From NCBI GenBank assembly GCA_024362935.1, contig JANCRA010000010.1, positions 6,130,501-6,194,500 of the forward strand: a stretch of 64,000 nucleotides of DNA, written 5' to 3'. The stretch comes from Setophaga petechia. Taxonomy: Eukaryota > Chordata > Aves > Passeriformes > Parulidae. Numbering within the stretch: the first letter of the stretch is position 1; the number at the start of each line of letters is the position of its first letter. This document shows positions 1 through 9,010 of this stretch, one piece after another. Below the pieces are notes generated by a model that made no database searches, was not told the origin of the DNA, and was given only the letters and a program-made list of their open reading frames with translations. The position numbers were made by a program, and so were the translations under genes.

Positions 1-1670
1 CCTCTCAACTTCTTAGTTCTAGTACATCACCTGAGAAATGCATCCACTATCTGCAATTGGATGCACATTTACAGAATTACCCACAACTATCTGAGGCTGA
101 GCCCCACACTCTGCACCTATATAATAAAGTACATTTAAACACTCTGATCCATAAGGATAATTTTCTAATGTAATGTAATGCAGTTTCCTATGACAATTTG
201 ATTAATTTTAAACACATGTCAATAGGCAGGATATTACTTGACAAGTAAATTCTCTTACAGGTAGTGATTGTTTTTGTACCTCTTATGATGCCACACAAGC
301 CATCCTCTTTGCAGGCAATTATTGGCTTGGAAGAAAGTCTACATAAAGTTACTACAAGCATGAAAACCTGCCTGGCTTGCAAGGATCATCAAAGTGCACA
401 TGAAAGTTCAGATCTGACTCTTTACTAAGACCAGAGCCATTGCATAGGCAACAAACCTAGACTGGAGCAGAGGCTTGTTTCCCCCAGGATGTGCCCTTCC
501 AGTTTCCTTGGAAATAGTACTGGTGGGCTCTAGAGAGAGCTGCATCCAGCCACAAGTAACAAAACCAAAATAATCTATATAGGGAAGTCCATCAAGAAGG
601 AACAAGCAAGATGATGTCTATCACCACTCTTCCTTTTTCCCAAGATCACCTTGTTCACTGCAAACATCCACTCACCTCTCTGGCAGAGGTACCTACAGAA
701 CACAGAGGAGTTTACAGTTAAAGCCTCCCTCATGATTGTCTTTTCAGTGCTAGACTTTGCTAAGTCCTGACTTCTGGTTTTTTCCATACCTTTTGCTCCA
801 ACTCATCCACTTTCAAATAACAAAAAGACTCCACTCTCCACTCCAAGCTTACTCTGACGGGCTTGTGCCTTTCCTTAGCCCCAGCACCTGCCTCCAGCTA
901 AACAAGGACAGGAGATCAAAGCACAAGTCACCAGTCTGAGGCAGCAAGCATGCAGCACCCAAGGCCACTGTGCCACACACTGCAGCAGATGGAAGCAGGG
1001 TTCCTCAAAGAGCAGTTCTGCTCTCTGAGGCTGCCTTGACCTTGGGATGCCCATCTGCCCTTGGTGCCACCTGGAGACACAGCTGTGAAAGGCTGCTTTC
1101 TGAAAGGAGTGGAGAGATTAAAGCAGTAAGTACCTAATTGCTCCTCCTCTTAAGGAATAAATTAAATTTTCTAGCAGATAGGAAGGACAACTTAAAACCA
1201 GTGTTTCCTTAAAGAAAGTACTGTGCAGTCTGGTCAAAAGTAGAAGGCAAAAGGTTTCAGGTTGTTGGAACAAATCTGCATTTACCAACACAAGCATGAT
1301 CATTCATTTCAGGTTAAAAGTGCAGGGAAATTTCTTTCTAACAGCAGTTTATTTTTTCTCCTCCTTTTTATCTCCAGCAGGATGGGCCTTTCTAAATCTG
1401 GATATAAAATGATAAATGATATCATTCAGCAAGATAGGAAACTTGTCTCCATACTCTTCCTCTGCCTCTCTCTCAGTTTCATACAGGTAAGTATAACATG
1501 ACCTAATTTATAAGAATAACCACAGTCAAAAAGCAAAAACTCACATATTTGAGGAGGAGGAGCCTACAAAAAGAACAGATTTATACCAAAGACTTTCCTC
1601 TCTTCCCCTGTAAGGACAGAAAGTTGCTCTGTTCCCAACCACACACATCCAGCTGGGGACTCCCACACAC

Positions 1671-1740
1671 CCCAGTTTTGTTTTGTTCCAGCACTTTGTT
1701 GGGGAGAAGAAAAGATAGAATGCTTTGGGGTGGGAAGCAC
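1671..1740. repeat. Copy 1 of a diverged local repeat
   Basis: About 70 bases align without gaps to 2631-2700, at an offset of exactly 960, with roughly two thirds identity by eye. The shared core contains CCAGCA, TTTG and GGGAG blocks. On the minus strand both copies encode similar short peptides around LEQxKTG, but neither frame is long. It may be an old duplication or two copies of an unnamed interspersed repeat. Confidence 0.4.
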
Positions 1741-2630
1741 ATGAATAACACCATCTCCAAAATGAGCAGCAGATCTCTGTACCTTAAGGATGCATTCATG
1801 TATCAGTCAAAGAAGTATTAACCCACACTTCCACATGATGTTAAAAACAGATTTCCAAAATAATTTCAGGTTTAATAACTCCAGGTGCTAATGAACTTTC
1901 CAGTAAGTATGGTACTAGCTACTTGTTTTTCCCATTAGATTAGACAAAGAATTTGCCCAGGCAGCTACAAATTGATTTCCCTTTCAATGTAATTGCACCC
2001 TATATTGATGACCCACAAAGAGTTGTGACCACAGAGGAACATCATATTAAACAAAATCCATACTTGCTATAATTTCATGCCAACATTTTTTCCCTCAACA
2101 ACCAAGTGAAAATCATAGGAAAAGCTAATCAAGCAGGACCCCTTTAAATGAACACTTTCCTCTAGTGAGGGCTCAAGGTAAGCAGAGATCTTTTCAAGCT
2201 TGGGTCAGCAGTGGGTGCCATCTGAAGTCAAGAGTTCCTGCCTTGGTACCAAGGGGGAAAGTTTAAAATTGCAAGTACCAAGTGGCAGCTCAAGTTCAAG
2301 CAGAAGCAGCTACTGAAATACACTGTGGATTGTGCTGCAGAAAGGAAAGGGGGCTCTGTTTGAGCTATCAAATGTCACAAGCAAGGTGAGCAGTTTTAAG
2401 AGGCTAGGGTGGGAAAAAGGGTCTCTTTTCCCCCTCACTCACCTCATGTACCAATCTCTCAGATGTTTTGAAATTTCCTGATGCCCTCACCCTACCTAGG
2501 AGCTGCAGTGCAAAACATCACTGCACCCATGTGTCCTCCTCTCCTGGACTCGCTATTCTGTACCACCAACCAACTGTGCTTCTCATTCACTCCTCTGTAA
2601 GAGTCTGTATGTCCACAACACCCAACACAA

Positions 2631-2700
2631 ACCAGTCTTGGTTTGCTCCAGCATTTTGCCAGGGAGTAGGAGGAACAGTATGAGTCTGAGCTGGGAAGAG
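2631..2700. repeat. Copy 2 of a diverged local repeat
   Basis: Partner of 1671-1740 in the same orientation, with about two thirds identity and no gaps across 60-70 bases. Similarity fades quickly on both sides, though a CCCAACACA-type stretch just upstream is also loosely shared. I do not recognise the family. Confidence 0.4.
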
Positions 2701-5504
2701 GGAGCTCCTCCAGTTCTCCATGAGTCAAACAGAGATGCCACAGAGCTCGCACATTCCCAGCCCTGGAATCTGGGGAAAGAAAGAGGGGTCAGCAAAGGAG
2801 AAAAAGTGCAGAATACAGGGCAGGAGACAAGGTCAATTCCATGGAGTTTGTTGTATCACAACAGTATCACCTAATACATTATTACTTGGTATTGCCTGGT
2901 ATCTTTGTACAGGAAGAACTGCAGCACTACTGTAGTACTGGGAAATTGTTCACCAGTATACCCGAAAAGCACAGATTCCAACCCGCCTGCTGTACCATGC
3001 ACCCTGGAATGCAAACACAACTAGGAGCCTTTGAGGACAGGGTCAATGCTTGTGCTCATTAAGACATCTTTGAGAGAACTGAACAACTACTTCTACCCCA
3101 AACTGCACTTTAGAAAGTATTTTACCCATATACTCAGAGGTAAGAAAACAAGCAACTTGCCATCACTATTAATAGCAGAATGACAGTAATACATATGAAT
3201 AAGAGATAATGAATTCCAGAGACATCAGTCAGAATAATCCAGAGACATTCCCAAAGTGAAAAAACCAGAACATTACAGTGGGATTCATTCAAACACTCAA
3301 CAGCTTTCCTTGGTAAAGCTCTGAGGTATAAACGGTCCAGGCATTTGAAATGATCTGTAAAATCCATATTGGAGCTTTGTTTCCTCTTTGCTCAAATTAG
3401 CTTTTATTCCTATGGAGTCCTACACAGCCCTGAGCAACAACCAGGATCAGAGAAAAAGTGCAGGACTTGAAACAGCCCTTTATCTCTATAGTCATCAGTA
3501 CATCACATTTCTAGTGAAAACGATTTAGGGAGTTAACAAAAAAAGTTTCTAGCAGTCACGCATTGCTATCACAAAATCAAACATGATAAAACAGGTGCTG
3601 CAACCCACAAGTGATGAAAAAACAGATGAAGTGGGCAGGGATGACAAGGCTGGAAAACAGTGGCAGCCTCTGGCTAGGATTGAAGCATGCTACTGGGATG
3701 GGTGTGCAGTCTGGCAGCCAGGGAAGGGCTGTAAGTGTCAGATTAGGATGTTCTGGAAGGAGAATTCTAGAAAAAAAAAAGACTAAAGCTGGAAGAGTTC
3801 CTACACGTGATGCCCAGGTTCATTAACTGGCCACCACTGAAGAAATGGATAAAGGATATAAGCCATGTGGTTATTAGCTTTCATAGCTTTCACTTACTGA
3901 GAAATATTCAGAAAACTAGCTTTTCAGGCTCTTTTGATTCCTTGAGGGTGGGGGCAAAGGTTGAAGAGCTGTGTTCTCCATACTGAAAGCCTGTACCATA
4001 CAAGTACAAACTAACTCTGGACCACCTACAGGACAGCCAATACTAAATGCAGAAATGAGAAAAATGTGCCAAAACTGAAGATAGCACTAAAGTACCAGAA
4101 TGTAAAAAGAACTCCTAGAAGACTATGAAACTGAAACTACACACCAGGATTAACTCCACATTCAACATGTATCAGAAAGACATAAACAGGTCCAACATGC
4201 AAAACCCAACTCACTGCTAAGTCTGAGATGATATGATCAACCACTACCAAGTGTGGATAACATTACATTAACACTGGAAAGTTCTTAAGTTATTTGAGCC
4301 ACCATCAATACATGGAAATCCTAAACAAAGCCACTAGTTTGCAAGCAAACAGTAAAAATGTTATTTTTGTAATTGATATAATCACAATTATTTAAAGCAA
4401 GTAATCAGTTTCTGTTTGGAGAAAATGTTTAAGCAGCCTGTCAGCCTTCCAAGAAATAGCTTTGAAACATTTATTAATCATCTAAAGCTTGTTGTGCTAG
4501 AAATATGCATGAGCCCATCCTCAAGGGTAAGATCACCCCAGGATCCCTAGTGGGATCAAAACAACCACAATATCAGGAGGGGAGGAGAACAGCACAGCTG
4601 GGAATAGGGAAGACAAAGTTTCAACAGAAATTATTAAAATTAAGCTTTTTAAAAGCTTCATAATATAAACACTAGAGCACTGCATCCCTTATGAATAAAA
4701 CTGTCTGTTCCAAATATGATATTTATGAATGAGGTTAGTCTACAAAGCCACAGGACTACAAACATCAGATGGGCACAATAAAATGAACCTCTTAATTCAG
4801 AAGTTGGTTGTATTTCATAGGCTAAGGAGCAGGAGACCTGTTTATATTAGATCTAAAGTGATACAGATGCCAAATGACATTTTGGAGGCAATGTGTAGCT
4901 GTAAGGAGATATCAAGAAAAGCAGACTGGACACCTCCACAGAAGATAATAATTATACATCTAAGCACCCAGAAAGCATTCTGATATTGTGGCAGACAGAA
5001 TTAAAGCTGAACAATCTGAAACCTCAGAGGCAATCTAGCTTTGCTCAGCTCATGGGAGGGAGTTTTCCCTTGTACCTAATGAATAAACATAAAAATACTT
5101 TATGTTAGTTTTTCATTTAAATTCTTTTTACTGTTCCTCATTATTTTCTACATTAAAAAAAAAAAAATTAATGAGCCACAACAAAAATATAAAACATAAA
5201 CATGTTTATGGTGTTTTAACATGAAAATAAATAGCTGTCATTAGCAGTTCACAATGTTCTGTACACCTATATTGATCTTGTTTGCTTTGGAAAGAATAAT
5301 CCTGACAAAAAACTGTGAGTATCCACTCACAATAATATAGATCTTGATGATAAAGCACATCAGTCTATGATAACAGACTAGTGGAACAGTGGGAATGACC
5401 CACTTGGACATGACACACAGACACTCCCTTCTGTTAATGAAAGTTTGGCAACCACATCACACTTCCTCCTGCCCCACTGCTGCAGGGTCCTGTGAACAAA
5501 GTGA

Positions 5505-5524
5505 CATCATCATCATCATCATCA
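5505..5524. repeat. CAT trinucleotide microsatellite
   Basis: Just under seven uninterrupted CAT units, ending 53 bases before the 5' LTR. It lies in host flanking DNA, not in the retrovirus. Confidence 0.9.
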
Positions 5525-5573
5525 CCAGTCTGAGACAGAGTAACCTGTGACCTTGTAACTCTTCACTGTGTTG

Positions 5574-5577
5574 ATAC
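5574..5577 (+). repeat. Target-site duplication, left copy (ATAC)
   Basis: ATAC directly precedes the TG of the 5' LTR, and the same four bases directly follow the CA of the 3' LTR at 13175-13178. A 4-bp duplication is usual for gammaretroviral integrases; alpharetroviruses give 6 bp. It shows that this is a single integration event with both ends preserved. Confidence 0.85.
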
Positions 5578-5617
5578 TGATAGTAAAACCCTAGAAAATG
5601 TCAAAGATAGAACTCTA

Positions 5618-5683
5618 AGATGTTAGGCTCTGTACCTTTCTCAGAACACTAGATGTTAGGCTCTGTACTTTTCTCAGAACACT
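5618..5683 (+). repeat. U3 tandem duplication, 2 x 33 bp
   Basis: Two adjacent 33-bp units (5618-5650 and 5651-5683), both starting AGATGTTAGG and ending CAGAACACT, differ at one base (C/T). Direct repeats in U3 commonly act as enhancers in gammaretroviruses. The same pair is present in the 3' LTR at 12830-12895. Confidence 0.9.
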
Positions 5684-5833
5684 GCACCGGCGTAAGCAGT
5701 ATGATAAATGATATAATTGTTAGATGTGATGATTGTTTAGTAATTAAGTATAATTATTATACCGTAAGAATATACGTATACAATAGAACAATGTAAGTTT
5801 AATAATTAACATGAAAGTTATGTAACGATAGAG

Positions 5834-5840
5834 TATAAAA
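5834..5840 (+). promoter_or_regulatory. LTR TATA box
   Basis: TATAAAA, 74 bases upstream of the AATAAA signal. This spacing fits a short R region following the U3 promoter. The copy in the 3' LTR lies at 13046-13052. Confidence 0.7.
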
Positions 5841-5907
5841 TATGTTCACCTCGAATGTATAGTCGGAATCAGATTTGGGTTGCAATACCCCGATTCCCAG
5901 AGCTCTT

Positions 5908-5913
5908 AATAAA
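5908..5913 (+). terminator. LTR polyadenylation signal (5' copy)
   Basis: AATAAA in the 5' LTR; the equivalent in the 3' LTR (13120-13125) is the one expected to end proviral transcripts. Confidence 0.75.
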
Positions 5914-5965
5914 AAGCACCGCATATAATCACTCCGTGGTTATGTGTTTTTGAACGCTAACATTT

Positions 5966-5983
5966 TGGCGACCCAGATTGGGA
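5966..5983 (+). promoter_or_regulatory. Primer binding site, tRNA uncertain
   Basis: TGGCGACCCAGATTGGGA starts three bases after the 5' LTR, and its TGG pairs with the 3' CCA of a tRNA, as in all retroviruses. The first eight bases agree with what I recall for tRNA-Arg, but the remainder does not match a vertebrate tRNA that I know. The site may be mutated, or the primer may be unusual. Confidence 0.7.
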
Positions 5984-6102
5984 CCCTGTGAGTGCTGCTG
6001 AGCGAGTTCGCGACTCGATCACGCTCCAGCCGGCACCGAGGGATTCTCGGGGAGCCCATCGGCCGCGACCGCTTCCGCCGCTCACAACGTCCCCTGGAGA
6101 AA

Positions 6103-6104
6103 GG
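6103..6104 (+). promoter_or_regulatory. Candidate major retroviral splice donor
   Basis: AAAG|GTAAGG is a strong donor in the untranslated leader between the primer site and gag, the usual place for the donor that makes spliced env mRNA. The matching acceptor before env was not identified. Confidence 0.5.
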
Positions 6105-6244
6105 TAAGGTGCTTTTTATCCTGGTCCGGGTGCCTGCCAGTAAGACGCGGCGAAAGCTACGCTTGGTTGGGCTAAAGGAATTCCTGGTGGTATAAGCCTA
6201 GGCGCCGTTCCGTAAGACAATCGCGAAAGCGTTGCGGGTTCGGC

Positions 6245-6307
6245 AATCTGGTATATCTGGTGTATCTGGTATATTTGGTGTATCTGGTGTATCTGGTGTA
6301 TCTGGTA
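6245..6307 (+). repeat. 9-bp tandem repeat at the start of gag
   Basis: About seven units of TATCTGGTG or close variants; the first is imperfect. Being a multiple of three, the array keeps the frame open and encodes repeated Gly-Val-Ser. It ends on the A of the ATG at 6307, so it either extends the Gag N terminus from an upstream ATG at 6232 or lies just before the true start. Confidence 0.85.
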
Positions 6308-6478
6308 TGGAGAAACTTAAAGGGATTTTGGGCAGTAATACCCCAATCCCGCAAACTTCTCCTTTGGGGTGCTTATTAGCACATTGGAAACAGGGTAATT
6401 TTGGGAACGAATTACGTAAAACTAAGTTGATTGATTATTGTAATTCATGGTGGCCAGAATATGCCCTGGAAAACAGAG

Positions 6479-6510
<32 letters not shown>

Positions 6511-6645
6511 AAGAAAAAAAGAAAAAGGAAAAAACGGTACTCTGCAATATAACACTATTTCACAGTTAATGTTGTTTTGTAAACAAGAAGGAAAATGGGA
6601 TGAAGTTCCATATGTTGATTTGTTTATGTGGATTATTGGTGGTTA
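6307..6645 (+). pseudogene. gag: gag, matrix segment (broken)
   Basis: From the ATG at 6307 the frame gives a matrix-like protein with a PxSPLGCLLAHWK block, then a conserved Trp-Trp-Pro near residue 50, as in gammaretroviral MA. At 6478-6534 it runs into an A-rich tract that turns the protein into poly-lysine and shifts the frame. MA-like sequence ([15 protein letters not shown]) resumes in another frame at about 6540 and meets a stop near 6645. No Met-Gly myristoylation start is seen; an in-frame ATG at 6232 would add the Gly-Val-Ser repeats. Matrix normally targets Gag to the membrane. This copy cannot make a full Gag. Confidence 0.75.
6478..6534 (+). repeat. A-rich tract inside gag
   Basis: About 57 bases of nearly pure A with scattered G, interrupting matrix coding sequence. 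It may be an expanded purine microsatellite or a small poly(A)-type insertion. It breaks the reading frame of gag. Confidence 0.85.
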
Positions 6646-7427
6646 AAACATCTGCAAATAATAAGTGTGGTGTTTGTGAGGAACATTGTTTAGAACACTT
6701 GGTGTTGAAAGAAAGCCTGAGTAGGGAAGATTATACAGATATTGATTTACAGGTAGCTCCAATAGGAACAAGAGCACCTAACCCTATCCCACCTGTTTCA
6801 TCTGCCCCTATCCCACTGCCTGCTCCTAACCCACCTAGCCCTGAACCTGTTTCATCTAGTACACCCTCCCCTCTTTATCCTCCTCTCCCATCATCACCTG
6901 ATCCCTCTTCCTCAGAAGATGAGCAGAATGTAACTGTGGTAGAAAAGAGAGAGAGAGAGTCAACGACCCCGGTAGCCCACAGAACCAGGAGTCAGTCTAC
7001 CCTTGCCCCAGTTATAGATAGAAGAGACGTGGGTAGACAAAAACGGACTGTAATTGCCCCCTTACGGCAAGGTGTAGGAATAGAAGGGCCAGTATTTGTA
7101 AAAGTGCCTTTTACTCCGGCAGATTTGGTTATTTGGAAACAAACAGCCGGAACTTATAGAGAAAATCCTGATAAAATGGCACGAGTAGTAAAAATGGTTA
7201 TAAAAACTCAAAATCCTGACTGGGATGATATACAAGTAATATTAGATACTCTGATGGATTCGACTGAGAAAGAGATGGTACTTAAGGCAGCCAAAGAGAG
7301 GGCAAGAGAAGATATCAGAAATGGGCTAGTAACAGGGAATTTAGATGTGAATTTCCCAACTGAGGATCCAAATTGGGACCCTAATTTATTTTGTGATATG
7401 AGGAGATTACGGAAATATCAAGAGTGA
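6646..7427 (+). pseudogene. gag: gag, p12-like and N-terminal capsid segment
   Basis: One open frame (opening at 6600) covers this part. First comes a Pro/Ser-rich linker like gammaretroviral p12 (about 6765-6915), then acidic and basic stretches, then capsid starting near PLRQG (about 7060) with a TPADLVIWK block and a PDWDDIQ block, as in gammaretroviral CA. It ends in a Pro-Asn-Trp-Asp-Pro motif and a stop at 7425-7427. The ATG at 6600 belongs to displaced matrix sequence and is unlikely to be a real start. Capsid normally forms the virion core. The frame is bounded by breaks on both sides. Confidence 0.8.
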
Positions 7428-8022
7428 ATCCAAATAGGAGTTCAGAAGGCCGCACCCAAGACTATAAATTATATATTATATATTATATTATATATATTAT
7501 TATATATATTATATATATATATTATAAACATACTAAACTGTATGAGGTTCGGCAGGAAAAGAAAATCTCCTATTGCGTTTTTTGAAAAGCTTAAGGAGGT
7601 AGCAAGAAAATATACAGATCTCTGAATGGACACAGAACAAGCAAAGGTTCAGCTTGCTCTCATATTCTGGGGTCAGTCACAAGATGACATTCGGAAAAAT
7701 TGCAAAATTAAAAGGAGAGGAATTAAGGAATTTTAGATAAGCTACTTGAAGTTGCTTGGAAGGTATATAACAATCGCAAAGGAGAAGCTAGTAAAAATCA
7801 ACAGCAGAACCTTTTGGCAGTGGTACAAGGAAAAGGGAACTCAAAATTTCAGGAGTTATAAAAAGAATATTCAAGGTAGGAGACCCGTTACACAGGGGTT
7901 AACCCTAAATCAAGGTGCATATTGCAAAAGGGGGGGAGCCATTGGAAGCGAGATTGTCCAGAGGTGCTTCACCAGGACAATCAGTTCCAGCAGGGAAACG
8001 CTGCCAAAGCCATGGTGTTAGG
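7428..8022 (+). pseudogene. gag: gag, C-terminal capsid and nucleocapsid remnant
   Basis: Broken continuation of capsid and nucleocapsid. An AT microsatellite (7466-7529) replaces part of the sequence. Capsid-like blocks then follow in changing frames: SPIAFFEKLKE, an AQVQLAL-like stretch (actual AKVQLAL) and ALIFWGQSQDDIR, with a stop after the first. At 7915-7957 the parts of a single CCHC zinc knuckle are visible, but a G run shifts the frame between the first two Cys and the His-Trp-Lys half. One knuckle is the gammaretroviral number. No functional product is expected. Confidence 0.75.
7466..7529 (+). repeat. AT-rich microsatellite inside gag
   Basis: Irregular TATA/ATTATA repeat of about 64 bases within the capsid-coding part of gag. 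It is not repeated elsewhere in the window and must have arisen inside the element. Long-read or PCR data could show different lengths between copies. Confidence 0.9.
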
Positions 8023-8099
8023 CGAATATAACTAACTGAACCTGTAGAACAGGTTCAAGAACTTGTCACAAATATACAGTAGAATTTAATCCCCAATAT
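8023..8099 (+). other. Junction of a large gag-pol deletion
   Basis: Only about 80 bases separate nucleocapsid remnants from a recognisable RT palm block (PVKKPN at about 8100). In gammaretroviruses this interval holds protease and the RT fingers, several hundred bases. No protease DTGA-type motif is visible in any frame, so protease and the start of RT appear to be deleted. Confidence 0.65.
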
Positions 8100-9010
8100 T
8101 TCCAGTAAAGAAACCAAATAGGTGAATATAAGTTAGTGCAGAACAATAAATAAAAAGGACATTTATCCAGTGATAACAAATTCTCACACATTGTTAACAT
8201 CCGTAAAGGAGATATATAAGTGGTTTACTGTAATTGATTTAAAAGATACCTTTCTCTGCATACCCTTTGACAAAGAATGTAGGAAACTTTGTCTTTAAGT
8301 GAAAAACCCAAGGAATGGAAGAAAGACCCAGCTCACCTGGACACGACAAGAATTCGCCGACCCTGTTCGGAAATCAACTAGCAAAGGAACTGGAGATTTG
8401 GACCAAAATGGGCAAGTACCAAGAGACCAGTACTTATTGTTGCAATATGTTGATATACTAATAGCTACAGAAGAAAAGGCAACTTGTATAAAGGTGACCA
8501 TTGAGATTTTAAATTCACTGGGAATGGGAGGTTACAAAGTATCCAGAGGAAAGGCACAAATTGCCCAACAGACTGTGATTTACCTGGGATGTGAAATTTC
8601 ACAAGGACAACGAAAACTAGGTACTAATCGTATCCAAGCTATTTGTGCTATTCCAGAGCCCCAGAATTTACATGAGCTGCGAGTCTTCCTCGGGATGGCA
8701 GGATGGTGTCGCCTGTGGATCATGGACTATGGACTGATTGCAAAACCCCTGTACGAAGCCCAGAAGACGCAGCCATTCACCTGGGGCAAGCCACAAAAAG
8801 AAGCCTTCCTAAAATTAAAGGAAGCACTGACAACTGCTCCAGCATTAGGGTTACCTGATCTGTCTAAAGACTTTCAGCTGTTTGTACATGAAAGGCTGCG
8901 CCTAGCACTAGGAGTCCTGACCCAACGTCTGGGAAGCTGGAAAAGGCCGGTGGGCTACTTTTCCAAACAACTTGACAACGTAAGTGCTGGGTGGCCTTCA
9001 TGTCTACGCA
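8100..9010 (+). pseudogene. pol: pol, reverse transcriptase remnant
   Basis: RT palm, thumb and connection are recognisable: PVKKPN, then YPVITNSHTLL, then WFTVIDLKDTF with the first catalytic Asp, then QLTWTRQEF, later LLQYVD, VFLGMAGWCR and the connection around KRPVGYFSKQL. Breaks include stops near 8120, an in-frame TAA at 8296-8298, a frameshift between about 8350 and 8375 that is undone before 8440, and another near 9009. The YVDD box (8446-8454) reads YVD followed by Ile: one aspartate codon is missing, removing a metal-binding residue. RT would copy viral RNA to DNA; this one cannot. The fingers and the protease before them are deleted. Confidence 0.85.

Larger units (their letters stand above)
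1..5577 (-). other. RAD54L2: RAD54L2 intron 2, part downstream of the ERV
   Basis: This stretch follows the first coding exon of RAD54L2 on the minus strand and continues past the left edge. I searched both strands for the next RAD54L2 coding exon, which should be rich in Lys, Arg and Glu, and did not find it. All open frames are short and unlike any family I know. It holds a diverged repeat pair near 1.67 and 2.63 kb and a CAT microsatellite at 5505-5524; otherwise I see nothing specific. Confidence 0.6.
5578..5962 (+). repeat. 5' LTR
   Basis: 385 bp, beginning TGATAG and ending CTAACA, so it has the canonical TG...CA ends. It includes a 33-bp tandem duplication in U3, a TATA box (5834-5840) and an AATAAA signal (5908-5913). 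Base-by-base reading finds no difference from the 3' LTR. U3, R and U5 limits cannot be fixed without transcript ends; U3 should contain the TATA box and the poly(A) signal lies near the R/U5 side. Confidence 0.95.
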
